Source: Cycas panzhihuaensis (taxonomy: Eukaryota > Cycadophyta). Taken from it: a stretch of DNA of 64,000 bases. This document shows, piece by piece, positions 52,710 to 62,571 of this stretch. The notes under the pieces are model-generated. The model did no database searches and was not told the origin of the DNA. It saw nothing but the letters and a program-made list of their open reading frames with translations. Position numbers and translations under genes: made by a program. Location: contig CM041465.1 in the NCBI GenBank assembly GCA_023213395.1, positions 138,949,741 through 139,013,740 on the forward strand, given 5' to 3'. Position 1 is the stretch's first letter. Each line of letters starts with the position of its first letter.

Positions 52710-54663
52710 ATGTCTTCTCAATTTAAGTAAAATATAAACAACATCTTAAAAGAGAAAGATAATTGAGATCTATGGTACACTAGAGTCAAAAATACTGTTG
52801 AGTATAAAGGCCTTTAGAGAGCCCATCTATAGCTTACATATGTCATCCCTACAATAACAACACTTGCCTTAGGAGGAACACCACCTGTAGCTGTAGCAGA
52901 TCTAACAACTAAATTATAATGGGAAATCAATGATGAGAAGATTTGTGTAGGTATTTTATTAGTTATTGATCACTCCATGCACAATCTAATCGATGAAGAA
53001 TAATATGATACAACTTAGAAAGTTCTCGAGGTTCTTACGAAGAATTTTGATGCAAAGTCTAACCTTGAATTTGTTCATCTAGTCTTAAAGATGAACAAGA
53101 TGAAGATGTAGAAGGGACATGTACATGAAACAATCAACCTCCTTCATCTAATCAAATAAGCAATAAACAAGGATTTTAATACCCAATGTATCACATGGGC
53201 ATTCCTCATACAATACTATTTATATATACTTGATTATAAAAACTTGCTTGGAAGTCTTTAATTTAGTGGAATGCTGAAGATGCTTAACTTCGAAGATCTT
53301 ATATAGAAGTTTATAGAATTTGATAAGACCTTTGATACTAATTTTACAATTTTAGATTTTCTTCCAGATGTAACTTTTAACGTGGAAGAAGAAGTATGCT
53401 TCTCAAAGAATTAGGGTCCTTCTTGTGGTAGAGGAAATAACCAAGCAAGAGGTAGAGGACAAGGTAGAGGAAATTAGCCACTAGGTCACTAAAACCCTCA
53501 ACAATAATAACTTAGATAGTCTCAAGGCCAAGTGCCACCTTTCAATGCAAGATAGTCAGGCTAAACTAGTACTTTAGGAACTGTGAATCAGATTATCGTA
53601 TGCAAAAGGTATAACAAGAGATGACACCTTAAAAAGGACTACTATATACCTACATACAAGCTACCTAAGTTTCAACATAAATACAAGGCTCATAATGTTA
53701 ATGAAGAATGTGAAGAACAATTTGGTGGTGCAAGTTTTTCTCAAGCACATATTCAAAAACTTGAGGGAGAAGCCATTGATCAAACTAAGAGGTATTTTGT
53801 AGCTTGTTATGGCTATGCCACTTGTGATCTTGAATCACTAATGTAAACCCATCTTGGAGTTGTAAATAGCATAACTTCAGACACCTCCTTATGGATCATG
53901 GATATAGGAGCGACATGACATATGACCTATAATCAAAATCTATATTAAACTTTTGATTCCAATATATTTGGTGTTGTTCATATGGCCAACAAATCCTACT
54001 AATCAGTTGAAGGTATTAGAAATATATGTCTGGAACTCCCAGGCTTGAGATATTTCACATTACTTAATGTCCTATATATTCCTAATCTAAAACAAAACCT
54101 ACTCTTCTTATCGACTCTTGTCTCTTGTGGATTCTATCTTAGTATTACCAGAGATAAGTAGACTCTTTAGGTCATTCACCCTGTAACAAATCAAGTGGTA
54201 TTGATTGGAGTGCTTACTAGTAAATTATTTAGATTGAATGACTCCCCATATTCTAAAGCCAATTGTGCTCAAAGCCCTTATACTGATGAAGACTTTTCTT
54301 GTAAGACCACTTTGACACACCCTAAGTTATCCCTGAAAGCTCTTTGGCATGCTTGCATGGGCCACATTCATATTAATTAACTTAGAGATCTTTGTCACAC
54401 CCTTCCAAGTTTGCCCAAGTTCTCATCCAAGCCCTTTAAATGTGAAGCCTATATCATAGCCAAATCTCATAGATACCACTTTACTGACAGTCAGTGAAAA
54501 TCGAGTCATCCTCTTTAATTGGTATACTCTGATCTATATGGACTAATGCCCATTCCATCATTGAAGTAGAAATTATAGTATATATCATTCATTGATGATT
54601 TTACTAGAAAAGTGTAGGTGGATTTTCTTACTAGGAAAGATGAGGGATTTGGTGTCTTTAAAG
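52710..54663 (+). pseudogene. Copia-E gag, protease and integrase N-terminal part
   Basis: Gag opens at ATG 52710 (MSSQFK) and shows KVLEVLTKNFDAKSNLEFVHL and DFLPDVTFNVEEEV. The zinc knuckle has lost most of its Cys residues (CKRYNKR.HLKKDYY near 53610). Protease reads LWIMDIGAT.HMTYN near 53890-53935. GAG-pre-integrase is the open frame at 54195-54380, with LWHACMGHIHIN. Integrase starts LVYSDLYG..SFIDDFTRKV near 54520-54615 and stops at KDEGFGVFK, where the gag-only element enters. Multiple stops are present. Confidence 0.87.
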
Positions 54664-54908
54664 TGTTGGAAAATATAACCTGCAGAGGATAATTCACAAA
54701 TAGAATAAATAGAACAAAATCACCTCCAGGATCAAATGATACCCTTAAGGTACCTCAAATTGTATTAACAAAACATCCTTACAATAGATAGTCATATGAT
54801 ACATTATGTTGTGTATTTATAATATATGACATGATAGTGAGAGTAGGACCTACTTGCATGTGGGACAAAATAAATGTGCATTACTAATATTCCATCACTC
54901 CCCCTTAA
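54664..54908 (-). repeat. 3' LTR and polypurine tract of the gag-only element
   Basis: In plus orientation the LTR starts TGTTGGAAAATATAACC and ends TATTCCATCA at 54897 (234 bp). Inside it the minus strand reads CATTAAGGGGGAG (54898-54910), the polypurine tract. It is about 89% identical to the partner LTR by hand count, plus a 9-bp indel. Confidence 0.88.
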
Positions 54909-55223
54909 TGCATATTTGGGTCATTTGTATTTGCAATGCCTTGTCCTTAGAAATGTCTTGAAGATGATTTCTTCAACTTGATTGTCGTCTTTAATCTTGT
55001 AGTGATGTCTTTGTTGTACAATGATACCTTCAACTTAATTTTCGTCTTCAATTCTATATTGATGCCTTTGTTGAAGTAGCTATAGCATGTGCAAATCCTG
55101 ATTCTTCATTATAGTTGGTCTAGTCTGATTTTGATGTAGAACCTGTAAGTAACCATCTTCAAATATAACTTGCTTGTTATCATTATACTGTATAAATTCT
55201 TGATCACCATGTATAATAGTGAT
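54909..55223 (-). other. 3' untranslated region of the gag-only element
   Basis: This 0.3-kb AT-rich stretch lies between the end of the gag-like frame and the polypurine tract. It carries a near-duplicate of a 40-bp motif (CTTGATTTTCGTCTTC-like) at about 54975-55070. No coding signal was seen. Confidence 0.55.
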
Positions 55224-56006
55224 TTATTCAACCTTTAGAGCAGAATCTTGATAAACTTGCATACTCTTTGAACTTGAATTAATACTCAAAGAAGGAACAT
55301 TATTTATACTTGAATTAATCTGAGACTCATCTTTTATAGGACCATCAGATTCATATTCAATTTCTCTTGAAATCATGGTGTCATCTAAATAAGTCTTTAT
55401 CAATTCATCACTCTCAACATCTTCAACAATACTTGTAGTCTCATCAATGCAAGTAGTTTCATTAAAATTCAAACATTCTTCATCTTAATATACTATTTCA
55501 TTAGTATTGATAATATTTTCTTCATTAGTTATACCTATACACTAACCATCATTGACCTTAATTGCCTTTTCAATCATTCGTTGTATCTCTTCAGGAATTT
55601 GTTCAAATACATCCCTTAAAAAATCCCATGCTTCCTTAGCACTACTTGCACATTAAATCTTGGGAATGACGAAATGATATGTAGAAGGAAGATCAGCCTT
55701 GTCTAAAGCAGCACGAATCATGATGAATGCTTTTCTATCTTTTTTCTCATGCATTTCCTTTTCTTCTTCATCTTTAAGGATATCATATCCATCAGTAATA
55801 AACTTTCACAAACCTCTAGATATGAAAAAACATCTAATTTTAATCGTCCAAAAGAAGTAGTTTTCTCCATCACACTTAGGTATTGGAAGAAACAAATCCT
55901 TTAAGTAATATTCATTTGTTTTATGAACATACATAATCACATCATTTTCTTCCATGATTGTAAGTGTATCTTCAAACAATATTCCTTTTTCAATCAACAA
56001 ACTCAC
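55224..56006 (-). pseudogene. gag-like ORF of the compact element
   Basis: A single minus-strand frame of 261 codons runs from ATG 56006 to a stop at 55224, broken by only four in-frame stops and no frameshift. The N-terminal part has IPKCDGENYFFWTIKIRCFF and ITDGYDILKDEEEKEMHEKK, the copia gag pattern (F-D-G-x-N-Y-x-x-W-x-x-K-M-R). RKAFIMIRAALDKADLP and ASSAKEAWDFLRDVFEQ match the UBN2-type capsid region. After EKAIKVND the frame changes to an acidic, Ser/Thr-rich tail (ETTSIVEDVESDELIKTYLD) without zinc knuckle. The missing knuckle and acidic tail are unusual for a copia gag and could come from a captured sequence or an internal deletion. Confidence 0.78.
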
Positions 56007-57753
56007 CCATTAATCAATCTCAACAAGCTTTCTTATATCTCATGTCCCTCACATCACTAACTTCATCATTACATCATTACCTTATGCATCTCATATATTA
56101 CCAAACAATCACATAGAATCTAAAACACTCACTTCACCAAATCAATGCCTCATAAATCTCACAATGATCATACATGCCACATGTCATCATTAAATCACCA
56201 AGACATACTATACTACACTTAATTTCCTAAAAGATAACTCATGCCATAACATTACCAATGAATAAACCATACCTTTATAAATCATGTAATGATCTACACT
56301 ACTCAACAAAGTTTACTTTCCTGTAACTCATGTATCTTCAACAAAAACTCATACTTGTTTGCCCATTCAATCAATTAAAAGAACAAATCATCAAACATGC
56401 CTAACAAATGGCCAATCTTGTCATGTAACCTCACATGTAATAAGCATCTCATTGCCTCAAATCACCATTTTTCTTGTCCTTAAATTTATCTTATCATGCC
56501 CATAAAGATCCTTCAAGTAAATCAAATTCCAAGAAGTACTAAGTTGCCATATGTCATCCAACTCATTCATGTAAACACATGCACTATCGCTTCATCACCA
56601 TACTATGTCATCGTCACAATAGCTCTTTCATATGAACACATGTAAGAAAGATCTCAAATTTCTATTAAACAATCACCATCATGCACTTCAAATCACCAAT
56701 AGAGTGCCAAATATATTTACATCAACATGACTTAATGTCGTCTCAAAAAGTACTCTCCCATATACAACACACGCAAGAGAGCCTTAAAGAGTCACCTCAT
56801 ATTGCACCATCACTTGACTTATTTTCTTATGTAAATTACATATAAGAAAGCCTATAATCACCTCATCTCACCCATTAATCATGCTATTTCTTGCTTATAA
56901 ACTCTCATATAAATACATGTGAGATAGCACCAAATCCATGCCTTAAATATTGTCAACAAATCACTGTCATACAATAAACTCATGCTTACTTCATTATCAA
57001 AATAAGACCCTTTTGATAAATGAAAAATGCATCATCAATATCCACAAGTATCATGTCATTCACACCATCATCCAAAAGTATCTTTTCCAATAATATATAT
57101 GTACAATAGATATATTAGACCCCAAGAGCAATGCTTTTGTGGCAAAAAAAAAGTTAAATCTTTAAATTCTCAAAAAACTTATTTTTGGAAAACATATAGC
57201 TCAAAAATATATAAAATATGTATGGAAATGATGGCCTTTAAAATATGATTCTAATGGTTAAGAGGAAATTGAATTTTGATATCTAGATCAAAAGTTATGC
57301 TCCTTTTAAGAATTTCACAATTAGGGTTTCTAAGGACTATAATAGTACCTTATGATAAACTACTAATAATCTTTTCCTTTAAACTCTTATGAACCTTAAA
57401 CCACTTCCATTAGAAAGTAAATTAAAAGATGCACATAATAAAAAAAAAATTGATGTCATTTGGATACTTGTAGCCAAAGTTATAGCTCTTTGAAGTTGAT
57501 GTTCTAGATCTGTCCCAAAAATACAACAATAGAAAAAAAAGACTCAAATTAATTTTGTTGTAATTTTTGTACTTTCACCCTAAAATCTATAGTGCTACCA
57601 CTCAAAATTTATAGAATGAGCTATTTTGTCTCAATTTTGCCATTACTTTTAGAAATTTTAACGTTTATTCTGTCGAATATGCTTTCAACCTTTGATGACA
57701 CCTCCCAAATCACCGCTATGATAACAAACAAAAATACCTCTCTCAACTTGGGC
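56007..57753 (-). other. Long leader of the gag-only element
   Basis: This 1.7-kb stretch between primer site and gag ATG makes up half of the element. It is rich in CATCA/ATCAC motifs on the plus strand between 56030 and 57000. The 73-codon plus frame at 57027-57248 has no motif. No other structure was seen. Confidence 0.6.
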
Positions 57754-57990
57754 GCTCTAATACCATGTTAGAAAATATAACCTGCACAAGATAATTCATA
57801 AATAGAATAAAAGCACCTCCAGGATCAAACGGTACCCTTAAGGTACCTCAAATTGTACTAACAAAACACTCTTACAACATATAATCATATGATACATTAT
57901 GTTGTGTATTTATAATATATGATATGATAGTGAGAGTAGGACCTACTTGCATTTGGAACAAAACAAATATGTATTACTAATATTTTAATA
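57754..57990 (-). repeat. 5' LTR and primer site of the gag-only element
   Basis: The primer site on the minus strand is TGGTATTAGAGC (57754-57765), one change from the copia consensus. The LTR covers 57766-57990 (225 bp), starting TGTTAGAAAATATAACC and ending TATTTTAATA, against TATTCCATCA in the partner. TAAAG follows immediately. Confidence 0.88.
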
Positions 57991-57995
57991 TAAAG

Positions 57996-60338
57996 CTCAT
58001 ATTGAAAAGGAGTTAGGTTATTAGATTAAGTGTCTTTGAATAAATAATGGTGGAGAATATACCTCTACTGAGTTTAAAACCTACTCATGAGCTAACGACA
58101 TTAAGTATCATACTACAATAGTAGGCATCCCCCAACAGAATGGAGTAGTTGAGCATATGAAGAGGTCTATTATGAACATAGCTTGAGCTATGTTGGTTTA
58201 TAAAAATGTACTTGTTTACCTATGGGTGGAAGTAATTTGGACAACTATTTACTGCATGAATACTGTCAGCGCATATAAAGGAGAAAATTCTCTTAATGAA
58301 AAGTAGACTGGACAAGCCCCCACTGCCTACCACTTTAGAATATTTGGTTTAATATGTTATATCCATATACTAGATGGAGATAGAAATAAACTCCAACCCA
58401 TGACACTTAAAGGTATGTTTGTTGGATACCCTATGGACAAGAAAGGGTACAAGGTCTTTATACCTTTACAACAAAAGGCTATTGTCACTAAAGATGTGGT
58501 GTTTGCTGAAATATAGGATCAATTATTATAATTAGACTTTAAAATACTGAACCACTATTACTATGATGTTACTTAATATGATGTATAATTTCTAAAATTT
58601 GGGGGGGGGGGCGGGGGGGCGGGGCGAGACACTCAAGAGTTACTCAAACTATTAGAATCTGACAAAAGAGCCATAGAGGATAATAGCTATGACTCTAAAC
58701 CAATGAGTGTACATCATACACTACTATTTGAGAACATCATAGTTGACAAAGGCAAAGTAGTGGTAGATGGACCATGCTCCCTACATACGTCAATATCCTC
58801 CTTAATAAATATACAAAATGATCCTTTTCAGTATCTAAACGAAGATTATATAGTTGGAGAAACGAAGACCTCATTCCCAACTTGAGATTCTTGTGAAGCT
58901 TGTCAGTTGAATAAGGATATAGGACCTGATGAGATGGGCAAATTTGGCACTCAAAGTGCCTACAAATCCAAGATATAGGAATCACTTTCTATTGAGCTAG
59001 AACCAACAGAACTATATCTTGCTCTTAATGAAGAGCCCCTCTCATACCAAGAAGTTGTAAAACACATAACTTGGAGGAATGCCATGAATGAAAAGTATCA
59101 ATCTCTCAAATAAAATGGTACACAGGAGCTCGTCAACCTACCACTTACAAGAAAGATAGTTTGAAATAAATGAGTGTATAAAAATAAATATAGATCCGAT
59201 GGAACCCTTAAAAAACATAAGGTGAGGTTGGCAGCAAAGGGATTCACGCAAAGGGAAGGCATTGACTACATTGAAGTCTTTATACCTACGACCAAGTGGC
59301 CCATAATTAAAACTCTTGTGGCCTTGGTAGCTCAATAGGGCTAGAAGATTCACTAGCTTTATGTAAAAATTACATTTCTCAATGGTAATCTTGAAGAAGA
59401 AATCTACATGACTCAGCCTAAAGGATTTAAGATTGTTGGTCAAGAGCATAAGGTGTCAAGCTAAAAAAATTCCTTGTATGGCCTTAAACAAGCCCTTAAT
59501 GCTTAGGACACCAAGTTATTAGAAAGCATAGGACAACTTGGATATGAGGTTTATGACTACCAAGATATTGATGCAACACTATTCATCAAATGCCAAAAAG
59601 ATAAAGCCACTTATCTCTTAATCTTTGTGGATGATATGCTTATAACAGGGAATAATGAACATGCAATTAGTTAGCTAAAGGACTTAGATAAAATGTTCAA
59701 ACTATTTAACCTTGGGTTGATGAGATACTACTTGGAGATTTAAGTCACTCAGAAAGATGGAAAAATATTTCGTTCTTAAGAAAAGTATATTAATGATCTC
59801 CTAACAAAGTTTTAGTTGGAAGATGCTTAACCTATAGCCACCCCAATGGAACCCAATTTCAAACTAACAATTGATGGTGATGATCGAGAGGCAAACATAA
59901 TATTTTATAGGTAACTTATAGATAGTATTATCTATACTACTAATACAAGACTTGATATTGCATACTTTATTGGTATTCTTACTCGATATATGACAAATCC
60001 TAAGTGGAATCACTGGTAAGCAATAGTGTAAGTGTTAAGGTACCTTAAAACAACCAACAAATATGGTCTACTGTATGAACCTAATTTAGAGTTTAAACCA
60101 TATATATACATAGACTCAAACTTTATCGGAGATAAAGACATAGGGAGATCCACGCTTAGGTACATAACATTTCTTAGAATAACATCAATATCATGGAGAT
60201 CTAGATGACAGAAGATAGTTGATGATTCAATTACCAAAGTTGAAAACATTATTACTTTTGAGACCAACAAGGAGGTGATATGGTTTAAGAAATTATTAGA
60301 AACATTGAATATCACCCGAACAAGTCCTACCTGAAAGA
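57996..60338 (+). pseudogene. Copia-E integrase C-terminal part, RT and RNase H
   Basis: Integrase continues with NNGGEYTSTEFKTY and IPQQNGVVEHMKRSI (58040-58175); the catalytic D of TDNGGEY reads N while the E of NGVVEH is kept. C-terminal block FRIFGLICYIH..GMFVGYPMDKKGYKV is at 58340-58455. A G-rich tract (58601-58627) lies in the integrase-RT linker. RT starts near 59060 with KWVYKNKYRSDGT and REGIDYIEVF. The active box FVDDM is intact (about 59622-59636), followed by LITGNNEH. RNase H has IYIDSNFIGDKDIGRS (60105-60150). Stops are numerous. Confidence 0.87.
58601..58627 (+). repeat. Poly-G tract G11-C-G7-C-G4-C-G
   Basis: A 27-bp run of G broken by single Cs lies in otherwise AT-rich Copia-E linker sequence. 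It satisfies the simple rule for an intramolecular G-quadruplex (at least four runs of three or more G). It could also be a sequencing or assembly error, since G homopolymers are error-prone. Confidence 0.8.
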
Positions 60339-60642
60339 GGTTAATGTATCAAGGTCATCTGTATAGATTAATTATGTGACCTTAGAATATATTATTAGCA
60401 TTAGTCTCTTAACGAAATGCACTTTATGTTCATTTAGATGTAATTCCAGGTTTATGTCATTAGGCGGGAAAATCCTAACCCTAATGCTCACCCTGAATAA
60501 TAAAAGGCGAAATCTCAAGGAGGGAGTCATTATTCATTCTCACCTCCAAGCTTGTTTTCATATCTTGTTTTATCTCTTTTTCATTCTCCATTGTCATTGT
60601 GTGCATGTGAGTGATTTATTCCCTAGATCCATCCTTCCTTCA
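60339..60642 (+). repeat. LTR shared by Copia-E and Copia-F
   Basis: It starts GGTTAATGTATCAAGG (TG decayed to GG) after the purine run GAAAGA (about 60333-60338) and ends CCTTCCTTCA. The adjacent primer site TGGTATCAGAGC (60645-60656) is perfect, so this LTR is the 5' LTR of the next internal region. It also occupies the 3' LTR position of Copia-E. The 105-codon frame at 60376-60693 crosses LTR and primer site and is chance. Confidence 0.82.
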
Positions 60643-60656
60643 TGTGGTATCAGAGC

Positions 60657-62571
60657 TAGAAGAGAATCTATTCACTCCATTCCACTTGCATGAAGTCATT
60701 TTGTCTCTCCTTCACCTTTAATGTGAAGTATTGAGAGTGTATTCATCATTTTTTTAATATTTTGAGAGCTTGAAATTATAGTACTTTATATGTTGCTACT
60801 TTATCTATGTGTGAAAAAATTTAGAGGTGAAGAATACAGGTTGTTGAATCCATTCAGCTGCCGGAACAATCCCGGAAGCATTAAAGGCCCAAAATTTCAT
60901 TAAAAAATTGACCAACTAAGGTTTTGATGAAATTTAGTATATAAGGTTATGTTGACTAGAGGATCATTTTTGTCTTTTGGAGTAACTTTAGATTCAGCCT
61001 GAAACAATGAGTTTTGGCTAAGATAAAAGGGTAAAATTTATAGATAAGTGATTTAAGGCACTTTTTCCAATAAAATCCTTTAATTATTAGCTAAAAATGT
61101 AAAATTTTTATTAAGAGATCTAGTAGATTTATGTCTTAGGATCAGTTTAAGATAAATCTCATCAAATTTCATATATTGGTTAATGAGATCTATGTAGTTT
61201 TCTTACAATTGTTGAATTTGCCTACTCAACCCCATAAAAGACATTACGAGGGCATTTTGGGTAATTTTTTAGCTAATTTTGGGGATAGTGTAGAAGAAAA
61301 AGTTAATATACGTGTCAAAATATAACTTTTTACATATTGAAGTTCAGATTATGAGATAGTGGATCTGGCAGGATTTTGCTTTTGTGCTTTTTCGGGCATA
61401 AACGTTTTTGTGCATTTTCAGAAATTTGACTTCACAACTCTATTAGAAACAATATTCTAAACACTTTTTCCTTCTATCACAAATTCATATTTCATCATTT
61501 AGGCCTTCATATTTGTAATTTTAAAAAATTATACCAATTTATCACTATTTATAAATTTTGTGAAGAAATCACAAAATATGAAAAAATAGCATGCATATAG
61601 ATTTAGAAAAATCAGTATTTTAGCAGCAAGTCGATCTACTTTTTAGTCTATTATGGCTTTTATATTGAAATTTTTAGAAACATATTTGGAAGCATTGTAC
61701 TAAAGCAAGGGAAACCTTAGATCAGAAGCAACATCCGATTCCCCTATTAAATCTAACATACTTTTTTTATTTTCACACATAGCATAAAGCATCACAAAAG
61801 CAACAATAACAACAAAGCAAGCACATTTGGTAACTTTTTATTTTAGTTTTCAGTTATTCAGAAACATCTTACACTATTCCTAAAAAGAATCTCATCCGTA
61901 TGATGTATACCACCAGTTCTTGAATTATGTGCATACTCACCTTGGTTGAAATAGACTAAGGTTGGCTGAAGTCAAGGCCTAAGGGAGGTGTGAGTTTCAT
62001 ACTGGGTCTAGTCTTAACCAGAATAGTGGTGGAGAGACAGGTTAGCGATACATATGACCTTTAATCAGGGATAATCTTGATAACCACCCAAGAAAACTAA
62101 AAACCTTAATGCAAGATTAAAATTAAGCCAATCCAATATCCCTCATAGTCGTGGGATATGCAGTACTGTTTCACTCTTTGGAGGAGGTATATAAATGTTC
62201 ATTGGTGAATTGGGTGAGGACTGGGAGTACCTGGGCTCTATTGTGACTTGGATTTCATCACCAAGCATAGGTGTGGGTATCACAGGTAAAGATCCTAATC
62301 ATATACTAGAAGCCTTAGGCATTGAAACCTCACATACATTTGGATATAAGTGAGAGGTTAGTGGCATGACACATCACCACTCTTTGCCAGCTCTACACTA
62401 GGCCTTATTCTTGCTTATACTCATTTTTCATAGTTGTTAAAAAATACTTAATTATTGCTTGCTTCTCATCATAGCATTCATTTCTACATCCCTACTGTGC
62501 TAGGTGTATTAGCCACACATGTCAGTGGCACATACTTTTATCATCTCTTCTATTTCATCATCATCATCATC
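60657..62571 (+). other. Copia-F leader with about 1.2 kb of extra sequence
   Basis: The first 0.6 kb and the last 0.13 kb match the Copia-E leader. The middle (about 61235-62440) has no match there, where the corresponding gap is only about 0.25 kb. It may be an insertion or a different subfamily leader. No LTR ends or ORFs with motifs were found. A (CAT)n run precedes the gag ATG at about 62555-62573. Confidence 0.55.

Larger units (their letters stand above)
54664..57990 (-). mobile_element. Compact gag-only LTR retrotransposon (TR-GAG-like)
   Basis: A 3327-bp minus-strand element with LTRs at both ends, a primer site (57754-57765), a long leader, a single gag-like ORF and a polypurine tract. 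It is flanked by a perfect 5-bp duplication TAAAG (54659-54663 and 57991-57995). Removing it restores the Copia-E integrase across GVFKAHIEKELGY. Neither strand shows protease, integrase, RT or RNase H, and the spacing leaves no room for them. Non-autonomous LTR elements keeping only gag are described in plants as TR-GAG elements; this fits. It would need pol proteins supplied in trans. Confidence 0.85.
51304..60642 (+). mobile_element. Copia-E, with a shared right LTR
   Basis: A plus-strand Ty1/copia element with 5' LTR (51304-51601), primer site, leader, gag-pol remnant and right LTR (60339-60642). It sits in the gag of Copia-D. A 3327-bp gag-only element (54664-57990) interrupts its integrase. 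The right LTR is immediately followed by another primer site, leader and gag of the same family (Copia-F), so the LTR serves two internal regions in tandem. Confidence 0.85.
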
